DNA from: Patiria miniata
Lineage: Eukaryota; Echinodermata; Asteroidea; Valvatida; Asterinidae
Assembly (NCBI RefSeq): GCF_015706575.1
Contig: NW_024037072.1
Coordinates: 19,097,162 to 19,161,161 of the forward strand
DNA length: 64,000 bases
Reading direction: 5' to 3'
The position numbers were made by a program, and so were the translations under genes. Position 1 is the stretch's first letter. Each line of letters begins with the position of its first letter. Shown here one piece after another: positions 22,809 through 33,118 of the stretch. The notes under the pieces were generated by a model that was not told the origin of the DNA, did no database searches, and was given only the letters and a program-made list of their open reading frames with translations.

Positions 22809-24116
22809 GGGGCGTATTCGAAACTCCGTTCCCGTGTTGAATAAACACGAGAACATCGTTCCGAATAACGAGAACCAACACACGAACGGTGTTCGCGAAC
22901 AAGATTCTCACTCTCCACTTATTGGGGAGTAGATGAAGAACGTCAAGAACAAAGATGGCGGACTTAAACCCCTACCGGAACTTGCGTTAATATTGGTGTA
23001 TAAAAGCCAACCGCATTCTAGGTATGATCAGGCACACTTGTTTTGATGTTCACGACACTGTTACTCGTAAAATTCTTTATTTAGCGCATGTTAGGCCCAT
23101 TTGGGATGCTAAAGGCCTTAACAATGCGATTGAAAAAGTTCAGAGACGTGCCACCAAATTTATTCTGAGAAGTTCTGCCTCGTACGAGGAGCGTCTGAAA
23201 GAGTTAGACCTCCTAAGCCTAGAAGATCGTCGCAAACTCAAGGGCAATGGTCTCTTTTTCAAGGGCCTCCAGAATTTGACGTCTATCACAATTAATGATA
23301 AGGTCAGCTTCCGCAACACTGATTTCCACAATCTGAGATCCTCCGATTCTCCCACTCTTATTCCCAACAAATGTAAAACTGGCATTTTTAGGCAAACTTT
23401 TTTTAACCGCATATACAACTCCTGGAACGAAATTCCATCTAACCTAAGAAATTCACAAGTTCTTTTTTTTTTTTTTAAATCGGGCCTACTTGACCACTAC
23501 TCGCTAGTCAGTGATGTGTAATTTGGGTAGAGTTCACCCGTATATTTTTTATTATGCTAGTGCAATAATTTGTGGCCGCTTTTAATTGTAGTTTTTCCTT
23601 TTTCTTTTTGTCATTTTTTTCTTTGAACGGTATTTCTTTGTTTTCTTCGGTTGTTTGCTTGTTGTTGTGCTTGTCCCCTGTTTTTCGGTTTTGATGTGTG
23701 AACAAGGGTCCCCATTTAATGGGCCTGTGTGCCTGTTCGGGGTTTCCCTTTTGCACCACATGTCATTTCTAAAGTATTTGTGCAATGAAGGTAATAAAAT
23801 AAAATAAAATAAAACAAAAAACTGAAAGCATTCACTCAATGCAGGAGCAGTAACAATAAAAACAATAAAATTGTACGTGGTTTAGAGTGGGCTTGTCAGC
23901 CTTGTCTTTGCCCATTTTTATAGCTGTTTCGGGATTTCAATTATTTTTGTATTTATTCAATTAATTGTCCCTTCTTTTCATTCAGTGTTTTCATGCGGCG
24001 GCTGCCATCTTGAATTTTGCGCCCAGTTGCTCTCCACATGCACTGGGGCGTTCGTAACCGGCAACCCGAGAACACTGTTCCCGGGTCACCCGAGAACGGG
24101 GTTTCGAATACGCACC
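22809..24116. mobile_element. TIR element Y nested in element X
   Basis: GCGTATTCGAAAC (22812) followed by TCCGTTCCCG is inverted at GAACGGGGTTTCGAATACGC (24094-24113). CGAGAAC motifs repeat near both ends. A LINE fragment lies inside. Confidence 0.6.
23005..23820 (+). mobile_element. 5'-truncated LINE fragment (CR1/Jockey-type reverse transcriptase tail)
   Basis: An open frame, 23024-23521, encodes the C-terminal part of a non-LTR reverse transcriptase: AHVRPIWDAK, IEKVQRRATKFIL, SYEERLKELDLLSLEDRRKL, FFNRIYNSWNEIPSNLR. These match the conserved 'iEkvQRRaTk..., sYeeRLkeL, NsWNsLP' signature of CR1/L2/Jockey-type elements. A ~290-bp 3' UTR ends in TAATAAAATAAAATAAAAT repeats at about 23795-23820, the expected LINE 3' tail. 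Catalytic palm motifs are missing, so the copy is dead on arrival. Flanking target duplications are not obvious. Confidence 0.85.
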
Positions 24117-25778
24117 GTGTTAGCTAAAACGGTAAAAGTTAAAACGGTCGGTCGCCACGTGAGGCCCGTCGTAAAAAATAAAACTACCGAGCGTCCAGAC
24201 ATCGTTTTAAGTTGAGCAAGTTTAACTCGAAGCAGTTTGTCTCAGTTTCTAAGGTCACGTAGAACATCCGCCTCGGCAAAAACCGCGCGCTAAAAAGAGC
24301 CTCCACTCTTCACATTTTTACAGTTCGCTACACGTGGTCTGAGCCCCTCACCGTGTGATGCCTGTTGCCATGCCGTGTTTGACATCGCATCCTCGGCCGG
24401 TCATGTATGGCACGCCGGTAAACATGACGACAGTCACTTGTCCACCGCGGCGATTTCCCCTTTTTTTTTAAGTATCATATCGGCCTTAGACCGTTTGTGT
24501 TTACATTTTGGGGCTATTTTCTGTACCTTTCGTGGTGCAAAAAGACCGGTGTTTTAAGGGAATTTAAAACGGTGTCTGAACGACCCCAGTATTGCCACCT
24601 CTACGGGCCGTTATCACGCGTCTAACCAGGAATTTGGTTGAGTCGTTAATCATTGGGGTCGTTCAGACACCGTTTTAAATTCCCTTAAAACACCGGTTGA
24701 ACTCGATTCAGTGTAACTTTCTTGCTAAAACGATGTCTGAACGCTTTTTTATTTAGACCGAATCGAGTTAAACTCAAAGATAAAACGGCAACTTAAACCC
24801 CCTCGGAGGGAGGGTTTAGCGAATAACCAGAACGAGTTTATCTTCTAGTACGATGTCTGAACGGTTTTAGCTAACGCTGCCCGTTTTAGCCAGCGCAGTG
24901 ACCCGGAGTTACGGAACGCTTTCTCTGTGGTGCGCTTTTGTATTAAGCAAACAATGTCCTAATTCTCCTACTGTTAAAAAAAAAATCAAATTTCAAGTAC
25001 AATTTCCGCAAGTTTTCTGACCACATGGTCCGAGTTTCACATCGTGCTCACTCGCATAACAAACGTTTAGATGGCAACGCAACAACCGCTAACCGGAGCA
25101 TAATTATCATAATACACTAATATATTCAACTACCAGGAAAACCTTTGCGTCGATTGGTCAATATTGCAACGTTAATATCACGTGTATTTTCACGTGACTG
25201 ACATGTTGTGCGGGTTAGTTGATGTATTAAACCTTGAGTGAAATCTGTTCAATGACGTCTCGTTTCGAACACTGGTTTTCGAACAACTTTTCAGAACATT
25301 TTTTATGTCTTTTTGCACCACGAAAGGTACAGAAAATAGCCCCCAAAATGTAAACACAAAATGGTGTATATGTAAAAATGGTGTATATGTAAAGATGTAT
25401 GATACTTCCAAAAAATGGGGAAATTGCCGCGGTGGACAAGTGACTGTCGTAATGTTTACCGGCGTGCCACGCTACATGACCGGCCGAGGCTGCGATGTCA
25501 AACACGGCATAGCAACATGCATCACACGCTGAGGGGCTCGGACCACGTGTAGCGAACTGTAAAAATGGAAGAGTGAAGGCTCTTTTTAGCGCGCGGTTTT
25601 TCCTGAGGCGGATGTTCTATGTGACCTTAGAAACTGAGATAAACTGCTTCGAGTTGAACTTTCTATATTTAAAACGATGTCTGGACGCTCGGTAGTTTTA
25701 TTATTTACGACGGGCCTCCCGTGGTGAGCGACCGTTTTAACTTTTACCGTTTTAGCTAACACGGTGTCTGAACATGGC
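24114..25778. mobile_element. Long inverted-repeat element Z nested in element X
   Basis: An arm at about 24116-24545 (from GTTAGCTAAAACGGTAAAAG to CACGAAAGG-inverse) is repeated inverted at 25308-25772, with arms of about 450 bp and small gaps. The motif AAAACGRTGTCTGAACG recurs at about 24190, 24570, 24657, 24732, 24850, 25673 and 25757 in either orientation. No ORF of note. Confidence 0.7.
24546..24704. repeat. Hairpin inside element Z
   Basis: ACCGGTGTTTTAAGGGAATT continuing to GTCTGAACGACCCC is inverted exactly at GGGGTCGTTCAGACACC through AATTCCCTTAAAACACCGGT. Stem ~50 bp, loop ~60 bp. Probably a small MITE within Z. Confidence 0.75.
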
Positions 25779-26106
25779 CATTGTGTATAGGATCCGTGAT
25801 ATAACAAAGTTATTTTCACAATAAACAATTGATGTGTTATCCTGGGTAAGACAAAACAAAATATATTTGAAAGAAACACACCAAATTGAGCATGAATCAT
25901 CACAAAAATAGCAGAAAATTAGTTTGGTGTCCCCTTTATACGCGAAACTGTGAATGAGTTTTGACATGGTATTTTGGCATTTCTGGAGTAAATAATGTCT
26001 GATTTTGGCTAATGAGGAATGTCAAGATCTAATTATACTAACAAGTATTAATACATTTTTTCCATTTTGGGTCAAGATGTCAAAAGTTGGTACCCTAATT
26101 TATGGA

Positions 26107-26972
26107 ATCACCCATATATGCAGCACCAGAAATGCGCTTCAAAGAGTTAGTTCATGTCTTCAATGTACATGTTCACGTAGTCCTACATTTGCCACTGCTA
26201 CATCAAACATCGGATTTCAATATGGCGTCACATCATTCGAAAGACATAGAACAAGAAATGGTGATACTATCAGTTTTTGTGCCACAATCATCGCTTTTGG
26301 GTTCATCCGATGCTCATTTGTTCATCGGATGACGTCGTAAAGACTGCCCCATCTTTAAATAAGGCATTTGTGTTCACACAAGGACTTATCTTCATTCCTT
26401 GAATGGTTTGGAATAAATGCCATTTGCGTTAGTATTTGACCTTTCGATGTCAACCAACGTGCACGACAAATTTATCAAGGGATAGTTTATCAGATCGAAA
26501 AGTGTTTACATGATTGTAAATTGTGTTCATGAGATATAAATGACAGAAGATGGTAATCTTTTTTTTGAAGTTAAATCGCTTGTAATTTGATATGCAATGA
26601 CGTTATGATGAAGTCACGCTTGTACTCTTGCAATTTGGGCCAGGGTTATAAAAATGATAATGTGTGTAGCACTGGAAACGATAATATAGGAATATAAACT
26701 GGAAAAATTAAACGGTAAAAGAGATGAATAAGAAACATTGTGCAAACATAAACCCTTGTCCAAAGATGAGCGTTTTTTGGGGTGACGTCACCATGGCGTC
26801 ATCATATATCAAAATAAAACCGTTTTAAGGTCAAATTTTGCCAAAGTACTTTAAAACTGAATTGAGTATCCTGTTCATTTTGTGAGGTACCGTAGTAGAT
26901 ATTGCCTTGTGCAACAAGAGGGAACACGCACTCTCAAATTTGTATCCTTGTGGAGACAACGCTTTGTTCCTT
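26107..26972 (+). repeat. Second half of the stand-alone array-unit segment
   Basis: 26120-26345 matches about 31075-31310 (GAAATGCGCTTCAAA, ATCATCGCTTTTGGGTTCAT). 26820-26972 matches about 31360-31505 (ACTGAATTGAGTATCCTGTT). The ~480 bp between them is absent from the array units, so those carry a deletion or this copy an insertion. Confidence 0.65.
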
Positions 26973-27494
26973 TGTTTCCAAAAAATGCTGCCTTGTGGAG
27001 ACCGGAGTTTGATACGGAACGAAAGATTGCAAAGGTCACCACAAGGCCATTTCTAAAGGTGAATAGGTCAAGGATTTCACGAAATAGATATGTGGATTTT
27101 ACTCAAAAACTAGGAATTTCCAAGGTGTACTTATCGTCGCAAACAAAGTATTTTATGTCAGGGATAATCAGAATTTCAATCCAGGAAAGTAATTCTGGTT
27201 AAAAAAGAGCATTTTGAAAATAGCTTTCTATCCTTTTACGATTTTACACACGAGCACTTGACCTTGTGTAAACGCGTTAAATCCATCCCGTAAGAAGTGT
27301 GATCAGGCAAACTTGAGTGAGAATAAGACAAAAAAATAATGCTAAACGATAAAGCTAAAAGGACTGGTTCAGTCACAGAGTCACTGATTGAAACCATTTT
27401 ATATTTTCCCTTACCTCTGGTCAAATGATAAAATGCTTAAAATGAGACTTTGGATTTTGTTTATTTAATCAGATATCTCCAGAAAATAACTAAG
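26973..27494. other. Intergenic, no gene seen
   Basis: No exon, RNA gene or clear element recognised in this AT-rich stretch. Confidence 0.4.
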
Positions 27495-27700
27495 GTGGGG
27501 GTCAACGGGGGTCATGCCCCCCCCCCCCCCCAAAAAAAGAACTGATTTTCTTTTAAGTGACGTCGCAACATAAGGATTTCCCCCTCCTTGCTTTTCATAT
27601 TAAATTTGGGGCAGAAAAGTTTGGACCCTCTTTGGGGGAAAAATGCCCCCTCCCCCCCAAAAAAATTGCGTTCTGGATCCGTCCTCGATAAGCGGCCTTC
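27495..27700. mobile_element. Fragment of the GGATCC-type (hAT-like) MITE family
   Basis: GGGGTCATGCCCCCC, a C run and A run, and a right end AAAAAATTGCGTTCTGGATCC parallel the 14429-14706 element (ttgtgttctggatccgccc). The left terminus is degenerate. Confidence 0.45.
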
Positions 27701-27970
27701 AGAGATGGTTGTTCAGTTTGTTCATGAGTCATGAATGACAATACTCAGTCATTTGAGCTAAAATCGCTTGTAACTTGATACCATTACGTCACAGTAATAT
27801 GCACACCTTTGGATCAGAGTTGATGTTCCAAGTTTCATACCATGTACCGTTTAGAAAAAAAGGTCGCGGAGAAATATTGGCAATAAATAAGAAACTAAGA
27901 AGCGTATAGAATGATAACGATTTGAAAACGGTGATCGGATTGAGCCCAATCGCCCGTGTGGTATACGTAC

Positions 27971-28025
27971 GTTCGCCCTCGCAGGAAAAGACACAAGCCA
28001 GGATCAAGCACAAGAGACGAAACAT
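27971..28025 (-). CDS. Possible first exon of a secreted protein (signal peptide)
   Basis: On the minus strand ATG at 28023-28025 opens MFRLLCLILACVFSCEGE, a textbook signal peptide: a hydrophobic core and then small or polar residues. A donor-like GTACGT follows directly (intron starts at 27970), and a TATA-like GATAAAAGG lies about 115 bp upstream (28136-28145 on the plus strand). Without a splice the frame would run to 27789. No downstream exon was recognised, so the protein is unknown and the call rests on the signal peptide, donor and TATA box only. Confidence 0.35.
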
Positions 28026-28530
28026 CCTGACGTAAACTTGAAAAACTTCAGCGAAATCAGCCTCCGAGACAGCAAAATGATGACGGTTGATCCGTGTCGC
28101 AAAAACGTGGTTCCAGTCAGCCGGTCATTATTGTCCCTTTTATCGTTTTCCCGCTGGCTTTCTAAGCCAATTGAAGATCAGAACGTCCCTGCGTACATAG
28201 GCCTTTGCTAGGGAGATTGGACCAATCCAAAACAATTGATGATGCATATTCATGAACCTTGGACCAATTGAAAAGCTGAAACCGACATCGTATTGACATG
28301 TGGCTCGGAATGTGTTCTCCCGTGTGTGAATCTATAATACACATGAACGTTTGTGTCTTCTGCCATCTATTACGTATTCAAAACAATGACAGCCATATGT
28401 AACTTTTGTCGTCACTGATTAATCATACACTGATCAGCTTTCTAAATAATAGAATTGTAAAAACAAAATTCAGTTGGAACAGAAATTTCTCGTGCTGTGT
28501 TGAGAAAAAAGTTTCTGTATATAATCTAAT

Positions 28531-28749
28531 CTAATCTTGCACCATGTCCCGAAGGACGTTGGCTGCACGATTTTTCACTCTCCACTCCTGTCTGTCTTGC
28601 GCTCTACGGTGTTCCAGGTAGAGGGCGCTGTTATCCATGATGTCATTTTTCCATCTCTTCCTTGGCCTATCCCGTCTATTTTTCCCAGTGACTGTTTCTA
28701 GCAGGATGCTAGAACATTTGAGTTTGGAACTTTGCATACAAGATATCAT
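28531..28749 (-). mobile_element. LINE fragment (C-terminal tail), minus strand
   Basis: The frame reads ...ETVTGKNRRDRPRKRWKNDI... RRAQDRQEWRVKNRAANVL. The 'GkR.RgRPrkRWkdDi ... a.DR..WR' pattern is the usual C-terminal end of several non-LTR reverse transcriptases. Only ~70 residues remain. Confidence 0.65.
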
Positions 28750-28760
28750 GATAGCCGTAT

Positions 28761-29003
28761 TTGTTGCCTATATGTGATCCCAATCTTGCATGGCTGGTCT
28801 GGCATACATCTATTACCCAACAGCAATGTGGCACAATAGAAAGAGTTCAAAAACAAGCGTGTCGTATTGATCTTGGTTCATACAAGGTGCAAAGGCCTAC
28901 ATACAAGGTTTGCAAAAACTTCAACATTGACGACACTACTTTTGGAGAGCAAATTAAATACCGAGTTCAGTTTTTAAACATCGACATATGCTCCTTCCTA
29001 TTA
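28761..29003 (+). mobile_element. LINE fragment (reverse transcriptase tail), plus strand
   Basis: The frame from ICDPNLAWLVWHTSITQQQC through GTIERVQKQACRIDLGSY matches the 'leYac.vWh..lt..q...iErvQk.A.riil' region of Jockey/CR1-type LINEs. It points away from the minus-strand fragment 12 bp upstream and lies next to the start of the tandem array. Confidence 0.65.
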
Positions 29004-30344
29004 AAGCAAGTAATCGAAGTGCTCTTACAAGTGATCTTACAACTTTATATGGAAGAAATTCCGCACACTTTTCAATTTGTTAACTTTATGTTAACGATGT
29101 GTAGGTAGCGTACTGGGACCTTGAGTAGAGTGCTGAAAAACATGCAAAACGAAATCAGGCCAACTTTACTCACTCTCCAGCAAAATTCTCCAAAATTTCC
29201 ATTGGGCAAAGAAAAGGTCTTCTGTATTTTACCGACCAAGTCTGAAGACTCAATTCATACTTTTCTTTAATATTTGCACATGAGAAGGAAGTCAAGTGAT
29301 TTCAAAATGAGGCTAAAGACTAGACGGGTACATGTCCAACCATGGTCCAATTGTTTGAAAAGACTGACCTCTTCCTTCAATGTCAGCAGTCTGGTGGCTG
29401 ACTATGGAAAAAGTGTGTAGAAATAGAGACTATATAGTACCAGATATGCCAGATGTTTCTTTTGGTACAATTGATTGATGCAGTAGTGAAGGGTTGTAAT
29501 GCTGGACTGGTTGTTTCGTGTACCAGTCTATTTTCTTGTATTTCGTAATTATTTTCAATGTCTTAAGTTGTTGGACTCTCATGCATAGTATTGTGAGTCC
29601 CAAAGTTTCGGACTACATGCTGACATGGAGCAATGTTGACAAAGACATGATCAATGAAGATACTGACAATCGCAACATCTTACCATGGACCCTTTAGTTT
29701 CACGGATGACCGCCAGACCGGAAATGTGCAGTGAAGGTATATGTTACGTTGCATTGTCGGACACTTTGCATTGTAAAATTCCCCGTTTGTTATGCAAACT
29801 ATCCCAGGTTGCAACGCGCAGCATATCTTCACTGCACACATGGCACTTTGTGGGTCCATGTTGACTCAATCGGCCTAGAGCAAGGCTACATAGTAATATA
29901 TTGACAATTTTTTTCCCAAAGAAACAATATTACATATACATGTATACTTAATAGGCCTACTTACTTTATTTCATCTCAAGGCAAAGAAAAGTAGGCCTAC
30001 GTGTATGTACTTCAAAATTATCATTCCTTCATTATGTTATAACTTATGGGAAAAAAATAAGATAACAATAACAATGCACGGGAAAAAAACGCTGCCAAGA
30101 GATGCAGGGGCACCAAAACTATAAGAAAATATGAAGACTTTTGAAACAAACTTTGAAACGTTTTCTCCATCGGATGTAACCCAGTCATTGTGTCAGTAGG
30201 CATCTAACACAGTTAGACAATTAAATTATTGAATGACCCCAAAGCGCTATCTGAGCATTGAAGAAATGGCGAAGAGAGTGGCTTTAGGTTACTGCATTTT
30301 AAGTACCCAATCTCTTTTTCAATTGACAATTTAATTTTTCCCAG

Positions 30345-30704
30345 AAAAGAGGCCAGGCATTTGTGACATTACGCTTGCAGATCTGCAGCCAGCGGAGCGC
30401 CACCAAGTGGTGTCCTTATACATGCTGCCAGATGACCTCAAGAGGTTTTACCTGACCTTAGATGGGCTACTGATGTTTACCCAGCAAGATATGGGACGGA
30501 GAGGTACCCCCCCCCCCCATCTCCTATATACCCTATGCAAGCCCTAGACTATTGTTACCTATAACACATGGATCATAGATATCTCAAAAGAATTCCTGAG
30601 ATTCTGGTAACACAATGACCAACACAAAAGAGGGGGGGGGGGGTCCCTCCGTCTCATATTGCGCTACAATTTATGTACTGCTCACATGGCGTGTCAGATT
30701 TGAT
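30345..30704 (+). pseudogene. TPGS2: Captured TPGS2 exon copy 1, split by a MITE
   Basis: After an acceptor (aatttttcccag) the frame reads KRPGICDITLADLQPAERHQ and LPDDLKRFYL, as in the resident exon at 3525-3692. A 15-bp in-frame loss removes the WEQRNS part. At 30472 the exon is interrupted by the inserted element and resumes at 30681. No other TPGS2 exons occur in the array, so this is an exon relic. Its reading frame runs into the inserted element. Confidence 0.85.
30473..30680. mobile_element. Small inverted-repeat element in TPGS2 exon copy 1
   Basis: Inserted after TACTG with TACTG repeated at its right end. GATATGGGACGGAG at the left pairs with CTCCGTCTCATAT at the right. It contains paired C and G runs. 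Confidence 0.75.
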
Positions 30705-32721
30705 GGTAATTACAGCAGACAACTTCAAACAGCACTGACATAACTATGACTTGATATTTAGCTGAATCTAAAAAAAAAGGGAAGGGCTGCTTTATGCGTA
30801 ATACCCAAAAGCAAGTATTTGTGCATTTCAAGTAGTCAAATATAAATAATAATACATATAATAGTTTTCGTACAGTGTAGCAACAAACCATGTTTTTGTT
30901 AGCTCCGAGCAGAATTTTATTATGCCCGTGCAAAGACAAAAAAAGCCATTAAAACATTTATTTTTAGATACGCATATGTTCCATCAACTCCAAAGACGTC
31001 AGAGGCGCCATCTTACTCCATATTGAAGTTTATCGATACTGATTCTATTTTTGATGAGCCATTTTGTGCAGCAACCGAAATGCGCTTCAAAAAGTTAGTT
31101 CATCTCTTCAATATACATGCACACGTATAGTCCTACATGTGCCACTTGCTACTATTTTAATATGACGTCTTATCATTCGAATGACTTAGATCATATCAAG
31201 AAATTATGGTAATAATATCAGTTTTTGTGCCACAATCATCGCTTTTGGGTTCATCCGATGTTGATTTAGTTTGTTTATCCGATGACTTCAAAAAACTGCC
31301 ACATCTTTAAACATACAAGCGTTTATAAGTTCAAGCTTTTCTAAATACAAGCGTTTAAGGTCTAATTTTGACAAATGACTTTAGAACTGAATTGAGTATC
31401 CTGTTCATTTTGTGAGGTGGTAGATATTGCCTTTTGCAGAGGGAACACGTATACACACTCAAATGTGTATCCTTGTGGAGACATCGCTTTGTTCTTTTTG
31501 TTTCCAAAAATGATGCGTAGGTAACAAGGACCTTGAGCTGAGTACTGAAAAACATCCTAACGAAATCAGGCCAACTTTACTCCATCTTTTGCCAGCGAAA
31601 TTCTCCAAAATATTCATTGGGCAAAGAAAAGGTCCTGATTTCACCAACCAAGTTTGAAGACTCAATTTATACTTTTCTTCAATATTTTGCACATGAGGGG
31701 GAAGTCAAGTGATTTCAAAATGAGGCTAAAGACTATAGACTGGTACATGCCGAAGTCTGGTGGCTGACTAGGGAGAAATTGTGTAGAAATAGAGACCAGT
31801 ACCAGACACGCCAGATGTTTCTTTTGGCACAGTTGATTGATGCAGCACTGAAGGGTTGTTGGACTGGTTGTTTCAGGTGCCAGTCTATTTTCTTGTATTG
31901 CATATTTTCAATGTCTTAAGTTTTGGGACTCTCATACAGAGTATTGAGAGTCCCCAATTTTCGGTCTACATGCTGACATGGAGCTTTGTTCACAAAGACA
32001 TGATCAATGATGATATTGACCATCGCAGCATCTTACCATGGACCCTTTAGTTTCACGGATGACCGCCAGACCGGAAATGTGCAGTGAAGGTATATGTTAC
32101 GTTGCACTGTGGGACACTTTGCATTGTAAAATTCCCCGTTTGTTGCGCAAACTATCCCAGGTGGGTTGCAACGCGCAGCATATCTTCACTGCACACATGG
32201 CACTCTTCCGATCTATCCATAAAACTTGGTGGCTCCATGTTGACTCAATCTGCCCAGAGCCAGGCTACACAATATATTGACAATTTTTTCCCCAAAGAAA
32301 CAATATTACATATAAATGTATACTCAGGCCTACTTACTTTATTTCATCTCAAGGCAAAGAAAAACAGTAGGCCTACGTGTATGTACTTCAAAATTATCAT
32401 TCCTTCATTATGTTAAAACTTATGGGAAAAAAATAATAAGATGACAATAACAATGCACGGGAAAAACGTTGCCAAGAGATGCAGGGGCACCAAATCTATA
32501 AGAAAATATGAAGACTTTTGAAACAAACTTTGAAACGTTTTCTCCATCGGATGTAACCCAGTCATAGTGTCAGAAGGCATCTAACACAGTTAGACAGTTA
32601 AATTATTGAATGACCCCAAAGCGCTATCTGAGCATTGAGGAAATGGCGAAGAAACTGGCTTAAGGTTACTGCATTTTAAGTGCACAACCTCTTTTTCAAT
32701 GGACAATTTAATTTTTCCCAG

Positions 32722-33118
32722 AAAAGAGGCCAGGCATTTGTGACATTACGCTTGCTGATCTGCAGCCAGCGGAGCGCCACCAAGTGGTGTCCTGGCAACA
32801 GCGCAACTCCTGCATGCTGCCAGGTGACCTCAAGAGGTTGTACCTGACCTCAGATGGGCTACTGATGTATACCCAGCAAGATATGGGATGGGACGGAGGG
32901 CCCCTCGAGGGGTACCCCGCCCTCCCCCAATCTCCTATATACCCTAGGCAAGCCCTAGACTATTGTTACCTATAACACATGGATCCCCCTAGATATCTCA
33001 AAAGAATTCCTGAGGCGGATTCTGGTAACACAATGACCAACACAAAAGGGGGGGGGGGGGGGCCTCCGTCCCATATCGTGTACAAATGTACTGCTGACAT
33101 GGAGTGTCAGATTTGATG
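32722..33118 (+). pseudogene. TPGS2: Captured TPGS2 exon copy 2, split by a MITE
   Basis: KRPGICDITLADLQPAERHQ, then VVSWQQRNSCMLPGDLKRLY up to GLL, is followed by the inserted element (32865-33093) and the exon remainder TWSVRFD (33094-33118). The acceptor and donor are both kept. The inserted element adds an in-frame stop 37 codons on. It cannot encode a TPGS2 protein alone. If spliced into a transcript it would truncate it. Confidence 0.88.
32865..33093. mobile_element. 229-bp inverted-repeat element in TPGS2 exon copy 2
   Basis: A 5-bp duplication TACTG (32860-32864, 33089-33093) flanks it. GATATGGGATGGGACGGAGG near the left end pairs with CCTCCGTCCCATATC near the right. The uninterrupted exon at 3525-3692 gives the exact empty site. 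Confidence 0.85.

Larger units (their letters stand above)
22450..26117. mobile_element. 3.7-kb composite TIR element (element X)
   Basis: The ends ATATGGGTGATTCCATAA (22450-22467) and TTATGGAATCACCCATAT (26100-26117) are perfect inverses. Array units 1 and 2 show the nearly empty site (gagccattttgtgcagc), which proves insertion; the target duplication is AT or ATAT. It contains two further TIR elements and a LINE fragment, and no transposase. The first ~170 bp match 35861-36010. Confidence 0.8.
29096..31511 (+). repeat. Tandem array, unit 1 (2.4 kb)
   Basis: Starts at tgtgtaggtagcg and ends in TTGTTTCCAAAAA. Unit contents in order: a segment with a short conserved frame (about 29610-29699), TPGS2 intron-like DNA, the TPGS2 exon copy with its inserted MITE, the 22.2-kb-type segment, and the 26.1- and 26.8-kb-type segments. 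This is the most diverged unit. Confidence 0.8.

Noticed and set aside
26005-26340. 111-codon frame as a gene
   Set aside because: It crosses the right end of element X and a repeated array segment; the frame is not kept in the array copies.
28531-29108. Host genes from the frames here
   Set aside because: Motifs are those of LINE reverse transcriptase tails, broken and without other domains.
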